64,000 nt of DNA from Chrysoporthe austroafricana (Eukaryota > Ascomycota > Sordariomycetes > Diaporthales > Cryphonectriaceae), in NCBI GenBank assembly GCA_001051155.2, contig JYIP02000004.1:249576-313575 (forward strand), read 5' to 3'. The position numbers and the translations under genes were made by a program. Under the pieces are notes generated by a model. It searched no databases. It was given only the letters and a program-made list of their open reading frames with translations, and had not been told where the DNA came from. Shown in pieces: positions 21,633 to 31,185 of the stretch. How positions within the stretch are numbered: the first letter of the stretch is position 1; the number at the start of each line of letters is the position of its first letter.

Positions 21633-22400
21633 ATGGGCCTCATTCGGCGTGTTGTCTTCACAACGGCCATCACCGCCCCGCCCGCCCTCTACGTCTACTC
21701 GACCATCACCCACCTTGAGGCACAGTACCCGCCCCTCGAGCCGTCGACGTCCTCGACCACCGCCCTGAGGACATCCTCAGACCCCAAAACCCTGCGTACG
21801 CCGCACGTGGACATCTACGGCGGTAGGGTCCCCGCCAGGCTCCTCGCCTCCCACTGTGGCCCGGACGGCAGGGCGCTCAGCCCCGAGGAGGCCTGGGCGC
21901 GCATCTTCCTGCAGTCGCCCGTCCTGCGGCTCGAGGCGAGGGCCGCCGGGGGCTTCGTCCGCGGCACGGGCGACCTAGGGCAGGACGGCTTCTACGCCGG
22001 CCAGAGCCTCACCAACGGCGTGCAGGAGGTCGTCAGGCCGCCGTCCCGGGCCCCGGCCCTCCTGCACAACCCCCTGGCGAGGCCGTCGCCGCTGCTCACC
22101 CGGTGGGAGTTCCCACCGCCCGGCGTCGCCTTCTTCCGCAAGATCGCGACCGAGTGGGGGTACCCGTTCCGCATGATGAGCGGCGGGCGCCACGAGTACG
22201 GCGTCGGCGAGGTCGACGGCGACGGGATGGTCGAGGTCCGGTTCGCGAGCGCGCACGACTACGAGTGGATCGCGCAGGAGGGCGAGGTGCAGAAGACGGT
22301 GCCGGCGTGGACCGCGAGGCTGCACCGGGCTTTCGCAAGGTGGCTGCTCGATGAGAGGATCAGGGCGCTGAAGAGTGGCGATATCGCCCAGCTCACTTAA
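21633..22400 (+). CDS. Hypothetical protein with an N-terminal membrane or targeting segment
   Basis: Intronless, 255 aa. The N-terminus MGLIRRVVFTTAITAPPALY combines basic residues with a hydrophobic run, as in a mitochondrial presequence or a signal anchor. A Ser/Thr-rich linker follows. The C-terminal two thirds have a mixed fold rich in Gly, Trp and acidic residues (EEAWARIFLQSPVLRLEARA; HEYGVGEVDGDGMVEVRFAS; VPAWTARLHRAFARWLLDER). I see no active-site pattern. High GC and steady codon use like the flanking housekeeping genes support real coding. Function unknown. Confidence 0.65.
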   Translation: MGLIRRVVFTTAITAPPALYVYSTITHLEAQYPPLEPSTSSTTALRTSSDPKTLRTPHVDIYGGRVPARLLASHCGPDGRALSPEEAWARIFLQSPVLRLEARAAGGFVRGTGDLGQDGFYAGQSLTNGVQEVVRPPSRAPALLHNPLARPSPLLTRWEFPPPGVAFFRKIATEWGYPFRMMSGGRHEYGVGEVDGDGMVEVRFASAHDYEWIAQEGEVQKTVPAWTARLHRAFARWLLDERIRALKSGDIAQLT

Positions 22401-22851
22401 TGGCATCGATTAGGTGTTCGAATTCATCGCTCTCCGGACAATTTTAAGACAGCATCGGATTCTCGCCCTCAACTAATTACTGTCACAATGATTTTCTCTA
22501 AGGTCGTGTTCGGAAGTCTGGCATTTCGGCTCTACGAGGAGAAGAATAGATAGATTCCCCGGGTGCATTTCTCCGCGGGGCATCTCGTATCGATCACGTT
22601 GCCCTCGTACAGTACAATAATATGCAGTGCAGCCTCACGATCGGGCCAAGACTGACCGAGCTTGGCGGGTCGACTGTCGCCCTCTTCCCCCGCCTGAGTC
22701 GCATATGAGACAGCTTCTCCAAGGGCACAGCGCGCTCGACGTGCTCAACACACGCCGTGCTATTTACTGCTCTCCTTGACCCCCCCCCCCTTTCGTCACC
22801 TCTACGAGAACGCTCAAGCACAGCTCCAACAAGTCGCGCCCGCCAGCCAAC
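22401..22851. other. Intergenic promoter region
   Basis: Contains a pyrimidine-rich stretch (nine or so C then TTTCGTC) just upstream of the SDR start, likely promoter or leader. No other feature. Confidence 0.45.
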
Positions 22852-23679
22852 ATGTCCATGACCATCGAGGAGGTGGCCGCCCAGCCGCGGCAGCCCAGGC
22901 CCGTCCCCGACATCCCGACCAACGTCCTCCAGCAGTTCAGCATGAAGGGCCGCGTCGTGGTCGTGAGTGGCGCGTCAGACGGCATCGGCTACGCGGTGGC
23001 AGAGGGCATGGCTGAGGCCGGCGGCGACGTCGCGCTCTGGTACAACAGCAACGACGCGGCCGTGGCCAAGGGGGCGGCGCTCGCCCGGGACTTCGGCGTC
23101 CGCGCTAGGGCATACAAGGTCGACGTCACGGACGCCGAGGCGGTGCGCACCACGCTGGACGCCGTGGTCCGGGACTTCGGCCGCGTGGACTGCTTCGTCG
23201 CCAACGCGGGCATGGCCATCTCGAAGCCCATCACCGAGCAGACCATCGACGAGTACCGGAGGCAGATGGCGGTCAACGTCGACGGCGTCTTCTACTGCGC
23301 CAAGTACGCCGGCGAGGTCTTCAGGCGCCAGGGCGCCGGCAACCTGATCATCACGTCCAGCATCTCGGCCCACATCGTCAACGTGCCCGTCGACCAGCCC
23401 GTGTACAACAGCACCAAGGCCTTCGTCACGCAGCTGGGCAAGAGCCTGGCGCGGGAGTGGCGCGAGTTCGCCAGGGTCAACGTCGTCTCGCCGGGCTTCT
23501 TCGACACCAAGATGGGCGCCTCCGAGAGGGTCCTCCCCGAGGGGCTGAGGATGACGCCGCTGGGGCGCCAGGGACATGTCAAGGAGATCAAGGGCCTGTA
23601 TCTGTATCTTGCGAGCGATGCGAGCACCTATATGACGGGCAGCGACGTCCTGATCGATGGCGGCTATACTCTGCCATAA
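22852..23679 (+). CDS. NADPH-dependent SDR, sorbose/xylulose reductase (mannitol dehydrogenase) type
   Basis: Intronless, 275 aa, a classical SDR. The cofactor loop is VVVSGASDGIGYAVAEGMAE, the NAG motif is FVANAGMAIS, the structural Asn is in MAVNVDGVF, the catalytic Ser is in IITSSIS, and the YxxxK pair is in PVYNSTKAF. The C-terminus (TYMTGSDVLIDGGYTLP) is typical of this subfamily. The residues after beta-2 (ALWYNSN) lack the NAD-selecting acidic residue, so NADPH preference is likely. The long N-terminal tail with FSMKGRVVVV is shared by fungal sorbose reductases and NADP-mannitol dehydrogenases. It probably interconverts ketoses and polyols in the cytosol; the exact substrate is not readable. 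Confidence 0.88.
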   Translation: MSMTIEEVAAQPRQPRPVPDIPTNVLQQFSMKGRVVVVSGASDGIGYAVAEGMAEAGGDVALWYNSNDAAVAKGAALARDFGVRARAYKVDVTDAEAVRTTLDAVVRDFGRVDCFVANAGMAISKPITEQTIDEYRRQMAVNVDGVFYCAKYAGEVFRRQGAGNLIITSSISAHIVNVPVDQPVYNSTKAFVTQLGKSLAREWREFARVNVVSPGFFDTKMGASERVLPEGLRMTPLGRQGHVKEIKGLYLYLASDASTYMTGSDVLIDGGYTLP

Positions 23680-23942
23680 TACTATAGTAATACTTAGGAA
23701 GGGGGGGAACTGTCTTACTTGGTGTGGGCACAGCCCCGGCTCCACATGCAGTGCTACACGCTGATATGCGACTGCTTGCTGTGCCGTGCTGCTCAGCCGC
23801 ATCGCGATCTCCGACACTTTGTAAGCCGCTGGTTCGATTGCGGAGAGATCTCCGATATTTCCTCCATGTCCCCCACAGAATGTCAATGCCACCAGATGTC
23901 GAGCATTATCTCAAGAGGCGTGCGCCCTAGAGACCGGTCACT

Positions 23943-25130
23943 ATGCCGGCAGATCCTTACAAGGCAGTGCCTATTTGCCCGGGCGAGCGCGACATAAGGT
24001 TGGTCAAGATCCTGCCCGGCACGCCCGGGTCCTCACCGCCGATCCGCTGCCAGTTCGTCTCCTGTCAGCTCGAGGGCTGTCCTCCGTATGTAGCGCTATC
24101 CTATACCTGGGGCTCCTCGGAGAAACGAAAGATTATACAGCTACAATCGAAAGCGTGTGCCGTTGGCGAGAACCTCTTCGCATTCCTGTGCCGCGTGACT
24201 CGAGACGGCAATGACTCGCTCTTCTGGATTGACGCACTGTGCATCAACCAGATTGATGTTCAGGAGCGTAATCATCAGGTACGGCTGATGAAAGAGATCT
24301 ATTCCCGCGCGTCCCGCGTCATCGTATGGCTCGGGGAGGCCACAGCCGAGAGCTACACCACAATCCACCTCATCGAGGCAGCGTACCGCGAGCTGTCTAA
24401 AGGCTCTAAATCTCCTGACAGCGTATGTGGCCGAGACCTGAGCCCGGCAGAGAAGGAGAACATCTCTTCACTATATGAGCACGAATACTGGAGCCGGGTG
24501 TGGATCGTTCAGGAGGTGATGTGCGCCAAAGAACTCGTCATATACTGGGGGAAACGGACCATTCGGTGGGAGTGCATCGCGGGTGTCTCCGACTTGCCGG
24601 CCATAGGTCGGCTTTCTTCGAGCCCAGCAGCGATTATCATCCGGGCCAAGGCGGTATGGGATGGTTCGGTCTCACTGGCGCAGTTGGTGTCGACGTACCT
24701 CCACCTCCGCAGCTCCGATGTCAGGGACAAGGTGTTTGGGCTGCTGGGCCTCGCCTCAGAGGAGGATCCTATGCAGGCGGACTACTCGATGACAGCGGAG
24801 GACGTCTTTGAGACTACGTGCCGCGTGGCGTTTCGATCGGGCTGCCTCGCTCGTTTCTATGATAAGGTCCAGTTTGGGAAGAGCCTGAGGGACGCTCTGG
24901 CGGTCCCTTTTACAGACAAGCGCCTAGGAGAGCTGGCCAGGCATTCGGGTGCGTTCAAACTCGAGAGACGGAATGCGAAACAGCATCAACGCCAGCGTCG
25001 TGACGCTATTGATCGCAACTCAACTCTGGTGCGGGTTCGCGGGAGAGCCGTGAAGTCGACAGAGCGGCTTGGCAGGCATTCATTTCATCCTCCAAGGTGG
25101 CGAGGAGAAAAGAGTTTTTCGGACGGATAA
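23943..25130 (+). CDS. HET-domain (heterokaryon incompatibility) protein
   Basis: Intronless, 395 aa. The HET domain covers about residues 45-215 with all three classic blocks: YVALSYTWGSSEKRK, then FWIDALCINQIDVQERNHQV and MKEIYSRASRVIVWLGEA, then YWSRVWIVQEVMCAKE. The post-HET motif DVRDKVFGLLGLA is present near residue 262. The last 120 residues are basic and unlike the usual long C-terminal region, so the protein may be shortened. HET proteins trigger cell death on fusion of incompatible hyphae or act in innate-immunity-like sensing; the partner is unknown. Confidence 0.9.
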   Translation: MPADPYKAVPICPGERDIRLVKILPGTPGSSPPIRCQFVSCQLEGCPPYVALSYTWGSSEKRKIIQLQSKACAVGENLFAFLCRVTRDGNDSLFWIDALCINQIDVQERNHQVRLMKEIYSRASRVIVWLGEATAESYTTIHLIEAAYRELSKGSKSPDSVCGRDLSPAEKENISSLYEHEYWSRVWIVQEVMCAKELVIYWGKRTIRWECIAGVSDLPAIGRLSSSPAAIIIRAKAVWDGSVSLAQLVSTYLHLRSSDVRDKVFGLLGLASEEDPMQADYSMTAEDVFETTCRVAFRSGCLARFYDKVQFGKSLRDALAVPFTDKRLGELARHSGAFKLERRNAKQHQRQRRDAIDRNSTLVRVRGRAVKSTERLGRHSFHPPRWRGEKSFSDG

Positions 25131-26454
25131 TGGCAACACGTCGGAGGGCTTGTGTGGATGAGGATCATGGGTATCAAACTTCACTTCGACATCACAAACT
25201 CCTTTCACGAAGTCCCCGTCCACCGGACCATTGCTACAGTTCGGTTGGATGCGGCTTCATCCTATTCGTTAGGTAGCTCAAAATTATGCGGAGTCAAAAC
25301 ATATCCGGAGTGATTTGAACAGTCGCTAGATTGGATTTTGCCCTTTGTATCAATATTTTATTAACTCTACATTCGCATAGCACACCCATTACAAGTCGAA
25401 TACCCAAATAGACACCCACCCAGCCTTGGTCAATTGGGATAATTAACGACAACCACACCACCTAAAACTTATTTAACCGGCTCTGACCGTACGTTTTAGC
25501 AAACACGCCACTAAAAGAAGCCCGCTGAGATATACATTCTCCTTGCCCATGAACAGCATCCCCACAAATTTGAGGATTTCTTCACTCTTGTAAATAGGTC
25601 GAGAATATGGCCCGTCTCAGGCTTTCATCCTTATTTCAGTTCCCATAGGATCGTTCCGGGGCTTTGAAGTTCATACGCCAATCAAGGTGACTCCTTTGGC
25701 CAATTATAGTGCATTTACCGTCGTCATCGGTGGGGCTTTAGGCCTGTCTAACCGAGGATCCTCCTGGACATCCTTTATGCGACCTATTCCCACAACTTTG
25801 CGGGCTTCAAACGTCTACAGCCCGAAACCACTTTTTGCTATTGGAGACGGGGATCCAGGCCGGCCCATTCCACAGGCTCTCCAGTCTCACAGTCTCCCTG
25901 GCTTGAGGCGGCGTCGTACGGACATAGTCAGCAGACCCCACGTTCCGGTGCTGAAGTCGGCCACTGTGGGTCAAATCGGTAGGATCTGACCTCCAGATGG
26001 GTAGAACTACGCCAACAAACTCGACCAGTGCCGCGTTTCGACCACTAAGTGCGACCTCGGCAGTGCGGATAATACGGCAAACTTGAAGACTCTATCCCAA
26101 TTCGAACAGCTTGCTGACAACCTGGACAAGCATTGGTGTCAATGGACGACGTTCGTGAGTATAAGTATATCGGTTCTTCTCAACCTTAGCGGTACTGTCC
26201 TGCTTGATCATCATCACCATTCATTCATTCACTCTCTCCTTCGTTCTATTCAAGTGGCTGCTCTGGCAGTAGTCGTTTTCTTTTCGAAATAAATAATTAC
26301 ACCCGGCGTGTAATCTTGCAACACCACTTCCTCATTGTCATTCTTTCTCACTCTCCCAGTACACTCGTTTACGGACACCCGGACCGATCCGTCCTTACAC
26401 CATCTCCAAATCTACCTTCCAGACAACAAAAAGCAACCCCTTGTCGCCATCAAA
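25131..26454. other. Intergenic region before the repeat-peptide gene
   Basis: AT-richer than the flanks. From 26310 a CA/CT-rich stretch with pyrimidine tracts leads into the ATG at 26455, as in fungal promoters and leaders. No coding feature found. Confidence 0.5.
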
Positions 26455-27489
26455 ATGCGCACTTCCAACGTAATGGGCACCCTGTTGGCCACTGTGTTCA
26501 TGGCCGTCGGAGTCCAAGGTGCGCCTATCAACGAGAACGGCGAAGACGGTGATCTCGGCTTCCACTTGCGTTACGACCTCAAGCGCGCGCCTCAGCTCTC
26601 AGGCATCGTGGATGCCATCTCCGATGCTGCTAGTGATGCCTCCAAGAGCCTCAAGGCTGCCAAGACCACTGAGAAGGACGCTCAGGAAAGCAGCAGCTCT
26701 GGCCACGAAGTCGCGAACATTGAGATGGATATGAAGCGTGCGCCTCAGCTCTCGGGCATCGTGGACGCCATCTCGGATGCTGCTAGTGATGCCTCCAAGA
26801 GCCTCAAGGCTGCCAAGACTACGGAGAAGGATGCTCAGAGCAGCAGCTCTGGCCATGAAGTCGCTAACATTGAGATGGATATGAGGCGCCAGCTTTCAGG
26901 TATTGTGGACGCCATTTCGGATGCTGCTGATGATGCTTCTAGCAGCCTTAAGGCTGCTAAGACTACGGAGAAGGATGCCAAGGAAAGCAGCAGCTCTGGC
27001 CATGAAGTTGCTAACATTGAGATGGATATGAGACGTCAACTCTCTGGAATCGTGGACGCCATCTCGGATGCTGCTGATGATGCTTCTAGCAGCCTTAAGG
27101 CTGCTAAGACTACGGAGAAGGATGCCAAGGAAAGCAGCAGCTCTGGCCATGAAGTTGCTAACATTGAGATGGATATGAGACGTCAACTCTCTGGAATCGT
27201 GGACGCCATCTCGGATGCTGCTAGTGATGCCTCCAAGAGCCTCAAGGCTGCCAAGACCACTGAGAAGGACGCTCAGGAAAGCAGCAGCTCTGGCCATGAA
27301 GTCGCTAACATTGAGATGGATATGAGGCGTCAGCTCTCGGGTATTGTGGACGCCATCTCAGACGCTGCCAAGGGCGCCAAGATGTCCAAGGCTACTGAGG
27401 AGGGGGCCAACAGCGGCAGCGACAGCAGCGGTGTGAAGCAGAACTCGGATGGCAGGGAGACCGTTCAGATTGGATCCACCGACATGTAA
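26455..27489 (+). CDS. Kex2-processed repeat protein: secreted precursor of about six related peptides
   Basis: Intronless from ATG 26455 (context caaaATG), 344 aa. A signal peptide (MRTSNVMGTLLATVFMAVGV, likely cut after QG or GA) is followed by a short acidic pro-region. Then come five near-identical units and one divergent unit, starting at 26581, 26734, 26884, 27031, 27178 and 27325. Each begins at a dibasic pair (KR, KR, RR, RR, RR, RR), the Kex2 target in the late Golgi. Each unit holds an amphipathic alanine/serine helix (QLSGIVDAISDAASDASKSL), a charged linker (AAKTTEKDAQ), a serine run and a conserved tail (GHEVANIEMDM). Predicted products are peptides of about 47-49 residues. This architecture is shared by fungal KEP proteins such as repellents, RiPP precursors and pheromone precursors. 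No DUF3328/UstYa-type enzyme is visible nearby, so a dikaritin-type RiPP is not supported. Confidence 0.88.
   Translation: MRTSNVMGTLLATVFMAVGVQGAPINENGEDGDLGFHLRYDLKRAPQLSGIVDAISDAASDASKSLKAAKTTEKDAQESSSSGHEVANIEMDMKRAPQLSGIVDAISDAASDASKSLKAAKTTEKDAQSSSSGHEVANIEMDMRRQLSGIVDAISDAADDASSSLKAAKTTEKDAKESSSSGHEVANIEMDMRRQLSGIVDAISDAADDASSSLKAAKTTEKDAKESSSSGHEVANIEMDMRRQLSGIVDAISDAASDASKSLKAAKTTEKDAQESSSSGHEVANIEMDMRRQLSGIVDAISDAAKGAKMSKATEEGANSGSDSSGVKQNSDGRETVQIGSTDM
26581..27489 (+). repeat. Tandem coding repeat, unit 147-153 bp
   Basis: Unit lengths are 153, 150, 147, 147 and 147 bases plus a divergent final unit of 165 bases. Long stretches are identical between units, and the reading frame is kept throughout. 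Confidence 0.93.
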
Positions 27490-28606
27490 TGCGGGTGGAA
27501 GCGGTCTTCGGCGGACGATCTGACAAATACCATGAGAAGGGCTCTGGTACCAGTGACGGCGACGGCAGTACTATTGAAAGAGTCTCGGACGACACCACAA
27601 CGGTTGAGATTGGGTCTGGTGGCATGGAGGTCTTGGAGTGGGCCGAGTAATTACTACCAAGGCTCACGATTGCAAGAAAAATTTATAATTTTGCTTCGAA
27701 TGACCACGAAATATCTGGTGTCCCCGTGACTCAAAGTGATGTACATCTTCGAAGAGTTTCGGCGAAAAACTAAGACATTGAATATCAACAGCTTCTTGGA
27801 CTGCTACAACATATATGTGTCTGGTGGCCAACATGGGTGCACTCGGCTGCAGGTCCGAAGTGAGTGGTTAGCACCATTGGAATTATTCAGATCATCATCC
27901 CACGTACACTGATGACCGGACTAATTTAATTTCACATTTCACAGGAGCAGTACGCAGCTACTGAGCGCGAGGCCTTGACCAGCCCCACAAACGCCAGTCC
28001 ACCTTCAGACAGCATGGTATCAATTGACACAATCATTAAACTAGTTACGAGAAAGTCTGGATATATACTTGAACGTTTATCTAGAAGTCAGAGAGTCGAT
28101 GGAATCAACTGAAGATATAGGAGAGGGAGGAAAAGTGACTCTGACTTGTCCATGCCAAATAATATAAGGCCGAATGCAGATTGGCAATTCCCCCTTCCTC
28201 CAGACTACAGGCTACAATCCTCAGATAACAAGCTGCAAATATTTGTGGCACATTTTGCCCAAGGTTATAGCGCGGGCAAGAGGCTAAAGCAACTGGCAAC
28301 AGCGCAGGAGATAGGAGACGGCTTAAAGAAGCCCAAGAGTTCAGCAAGTTCTAATAAGACCTGCGTGAGTGTGCAGTTACTCCAGCAGATGATTTATTTT
28401 CTCATGTGAACCTTGACAGCACTGAATGAAAGGTTGACGCCGGGTCCCACCAAGATCGTGAATGAAGCAGCGCTGATTGGCATTCCGGTTCATGAACCTA
28501 CCTAAGTAGACTTTTTGTCGTCACATTGTCCCCTTCACGAAGTGAACCTGCTCTTGTTTTTTCTTCTTCTCGGTATTTCTTCTTTTTGTCGCAACTTGCA
28601 CACAAA
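27490..28606. other. Intergenic; includes an out-of-frame copy of the repeat gene's tail
   Basis: Bases 27498-27650 read in another frame as a sequence ending SDDTTTVEIGSGGMEVLEWAE, similar to the gene's own C-terminus. The rest shows no feature except a pyrimidine-rich stretch at 28550-28590 before the next start. Confidence 0.5.
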
Positions 28607-29653
28607 ATGCCCTGTTCTCAACCCCTCCCAAAAATGGATTATGGTACTCCCCTTGGTGCTGTTAATGGTGGTTCTTTAGACGACGCCTTCGCTGCCTCAG
28701 CATTTTACTCTGCCCATCCCCACTCGCCAGGTCTTCACCACCACCATCATCTCGAGAACGAGGAACACAACATTTTCACCGGATCCCACATTGCGACGAA
28801 GACAGCACCCATTCATCCCATCAGCCTGAGCTCATCTGATCCCAGCCTCAGAACCAGCCTATCCTCTCACGAGACCATACCAGGACGTACCACAATGGCT
28901 AGCCCTCCTCCTTTCGAAGTTCCCCAGCTGTGGCGGACGGCCATGTCGATGGTCAGCATCAACGCAGGCCTCACCCCGCAGTTGATCCTCCACCACTACT
29001 ACAAGGCCCAGCCCGTCCAGGCGGCCACCAACCGTGGGTACACGGAGCTCGACATCTGGCGCTCGCAGCGCGCCAAGGAGCGCGGCATCAAGCTCGTCCA
29101 CATCCGCTACCTCGACAACGACCCCAGCAAGATCTACCAGATGGTGATCTCCATCGACCAGATCGACCCCGTCACGAACCGCGACATCATCCGACTCGTC
29201 ACCAACACCTCGATCAGGCATGTCCTCGAGGAGCCCTGCGCGAACTGCCCGCTCTGGCTGCCGGTGCGCACCGACGAGGTCCACGTGAAGCCGCCGTACC
29301 AGATCATCCCGTGTTGTGAGTCCTGGGCTGAGGCGATGGACTTCGAGCAGCCCATTTCTGAGTCGGAGAAGCAGGTCCCTGCCGTGGTGGACCGGCTCAT
29401 CCAGGAGGTCCACAAGAGAACCGCCATGCTGGTAGCGAAAGAAAAGGAGATCGAGGCAAAGGACGAAGAGCTTGCGAGGCTCAAGGCGAGGGAGGAGACG
29501 AGGCATTCGACGCATGACGGCGGAAAAGCGGCAGCTTTGCCTGTTGTCGACTACGCTCCACAGCAGAGCCCGCTGGATCTGGAGATGCTCTTGCAGTACT
29601 GGTGGGTCGGCGCCGTGGTTATGGGCTTTCTCATGGTGGTCATCTTCAAGTGA
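28607..29653 (+). CDS. Hypothetical tail-anchored protein with coiled coil
   Basis: I chose ATG 28607 (context cacaaaATG after a CT-rich leader) over an earlier ATG at 28526; the product is 348 aa, no introns. The N-terminal 85 residues are Ser/Pro/His-rich. A folded middle region follows (LWRTAMSMVSINAGLTPQLI; YTELDIWRSQRAKERGIKLV; IDQIDPVTNRDIIRLVTNTS). Residues about 260-310 are a charged coiled coil (KEKEIEAKDEELARLKARE), and the last 20 residues are one hydrophobic segment (YWWVGAVVMGFLMVVIF) ending in K. This is a tail-anchor topology for ER or outer mitochondrial membrane. Family not recognised. Confidence 0.65.
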   Translation: MPCSQPLPKMDYGTPLGAVNGGSLDDAFAASAFYSAHPHSPGLHHHHHLENEEHNIFTGSHIATKTAPIHPISLSSSDPSLRTSLSSHETIPGRTTMASPPPFEVPQLWRTAMSMVSINAGLTPQLILHHYYKAQPVQAATNRGYTELDIWRSQRAKERGIKLVHIRYLDNDPSKIYQMVISIDQIDPVTNRDIIRLVTNTSIRHVLEEPCANCPLWLPVRTDEVHVKPPYQIIPCCESWAEAMDFEQPISESEKQVPAVVDRLIQEVHKRTAMLVAKEKEIEAKDEELARLKAREETRHSTHDGGKAAALPVVDYAPQQSPLDLEMLLQYWWVGAVVMGFLMVVIFK

Positions 29654-29901
29654 CCACACAGGACACGGCTCACCATGTCGATCCCCCAAAACGAGCACAG
29701 GAATGTTGGACGGAAGGAAAGACGGGAGCGACATTACCTGACGAGGGCTGGGAAGAATCTGAGTATGGATCGAGCGGAGAGCCCATGCCCGAACATAGCA
29801 TGCAGCCTTGTTCTCTTCAGGGCAAGACGGCCCGCGACACTCGAGCGCATCAGCATACGAGAAATGTGAAGATATTACCTTTCTGCATCAGCACAGCAGT
29901 A

Positions 29902-31185
29902 TTACGCAATGTGACCCTCGCCCGTGCTTCCCCTCCTTTCCGTCTCAACCCTGTAGACAAGCTTCTCGCCACTGATAGGCTTCATGTGCTCCTCGATCCT
30001 CTCGTTGCTCCGACTCGATACACCCGTACCTAACAGGCTGAACCCATCTTCCACGACCTTGTGCAAACTACCTGGCATGACCCGCACAGGATTGGGCTGC
30101 AGCGATCCTCCGTCAGACAGCCACTTGTAGAACGCCGTCGCAAACGACCTCTTCCCCGGGGAGGTCTTCACCACGAACTTGTGATACTGGACATCCTCGC
30201 CGAGACCCTCCCACACAGCACCATAGATAGGATCCGCCGCCACACCCTCCGGATCCCATGCGCCTGCTTCCTTCGACCTGACGACTGCCATCTTGCCACC
30301 CGGCCGGAGGGTGCTGCTGACGTCCTTGACCGTCGACCCTTCCGAGATAGCGTCGTACGCGAAGTGCACGCCGCCGTCGGAAGCCTGCCGCACCTGGTCC
30401 GGCCAGCTCGTGTCGCGATAGTCCACGAGCACCGCATACGCATACGGCTCGGCCCTGAGCATCTCCCAGTTCCGCGTGCTGGCCGCCCCAATGAGCTGCA
30501 CCCTCCGCCTGCTCATCTCGGCGCTCCGCCGCACGAGCTGGGCGACGTACATCCCGACCGAAGTCGACGCGCCGGCCACGAAGAACGAGAATGCGCCGCT
30601 GCCGGTCTCCCCCTCGCCACCCGTCTCGCTCGCCACCCGCCGCAGCACGCCCTCCTCGCTGTCGTCCCCCCACTGGAAGGGCGCGTCCAAGCCCAGGCGG
30701 AAGAACAGCCCCTGCGCGGCCGTCAGGCCGCACAGGCTCACGGCCGCGGCCTCCTCGAACGTAACGTGCCCGGGCAGGCGCCACACCAGGTCCGCCGGAC
30801 AGACGACATACTCGGCAAAGGCGCCCGGCCTCTCGTTCACACTACATGCGCCCTGGAGGAACCCCGCGACGCGGTCTCCCCGGGCGATGCTGGCGGTCAG
30901 GGCCGTGCTTGACCTCCGCAGGCGACTCGGGCCGCCGCCACCGTTCGCAGTAACATCCTCGTCGTAGAGGGGCGCAGGCGGGCCGCGGGCGACGACGATG
31001 CCGGCGAAGTCGGAGCCGATGACACGGCCGGTGCCCCCGAGAGGTTGGAAGGTGTACAGCGCATCGACGGGGTTGAGGGCGATGGCCTTGACGGCGATCA
31101 GGACCTCGTTCGGGCCGGGCGCGGGCATGGGGAGGGAGCCCACGGTGGCGGTGCGGTTCTCTGCGTCGAGGAGGAGGGCTTTCAT
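29902..31185 (-). CDS. MDR zinc-less alcohol dehydrogenase / trans-enoyl reductase-like protein
   Basis: Start is ATG 31185 (MKALLLDAENRTATVG), 427 aa; the frame is open slightly upstream but without ATG. The N-terminal GroES-like domain has PMPAPGPNEVLIAVKAIALN and IGSDFAGIVVARG. The Rossmann domain shows FFVAGASTSVGMYVAQLVRR. There is no GHE zinc-binding motif, as in the ToxD/LovC type and quinone-reductase groups. Such proteins act as stand-alone oxidoreductases or as in trans enoyl reductases for polyketide synthases. A PKS fossil lies 17 kb away, but no intact PKS adjoins the gene. An inserted Gly/Ser-rich loop (about residues 90-110) is lineage-specific. Confidence 0.85.
   Translation of the reverse strand: MKALLLDAENRTATVGSLPMPAPGPNEVLIAVKAIALNPVDALYTFQPLGGTGRVIGSDFAGIVVARGPPAPLYDEDVTANGGGGPSRLRRSSTALTASIARGDRVAGFLQGACSVNERPGAFAEYVVCPADLVWRLPGHVTFEEAAAVSLCGLTAAQGLFFRLGLDAPFQWGDDSEEGVLRRVASETGGEGETGSGAFSFFVAGASTSVGMYVAQLVRRSAEMSRRRVQLIGAASTRNWEMLRAEPYAYAVLVDYRDTSWPDQVRQASDGGVHFAYDAISEGSTVKDVSSTLRPGGKMAVVRSKEAGAWDPEGVAADPIYGAVWEGLGEDVQYHKFVVKTSPGKRSFATAFYKWLSDGGSLQPNPVRVMPGSLHKVVEDGFSLLGTGVSSRSNERIEEHMKPISGEKLVYRVETERRGSTGEGHIA

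Noticed and set aside
21080..21718. 212-codon plus-strand ORF overlapping the start of the 255-aa gene
   Set aside because: Runs of Arg, Ser and His from CGN/CAN repeats; the frame at 21633 is the coherent one.
23788..23850. tRNA-Thr-like sequence with a B-box (ctggttcgattgcgg) before the HET gene
   Set aside because: The T-arm is good and a ctttgtaa anticodon-loop-like stretch precedes it, but the D-arm is poor and acceptor and anticodon stems do not pair; at most a relic.
26455..29653. Dikaritin/ustiloxin-type RiPP cluster around the repeat protein
   Set aside because: The precursor has Kex2 repeats, but no UstYa-type (HxxHC) protein, tyrosinase or P450 is visible next to it, and the cores are long helices rather than short cyclic motifs.
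30061..30912. 283-codon ORF antisense to the MDR oxidoreductase
   Set aside because: Shadow frame rich in Arg, His and Pro; the minus-strand gene explains the sequence.
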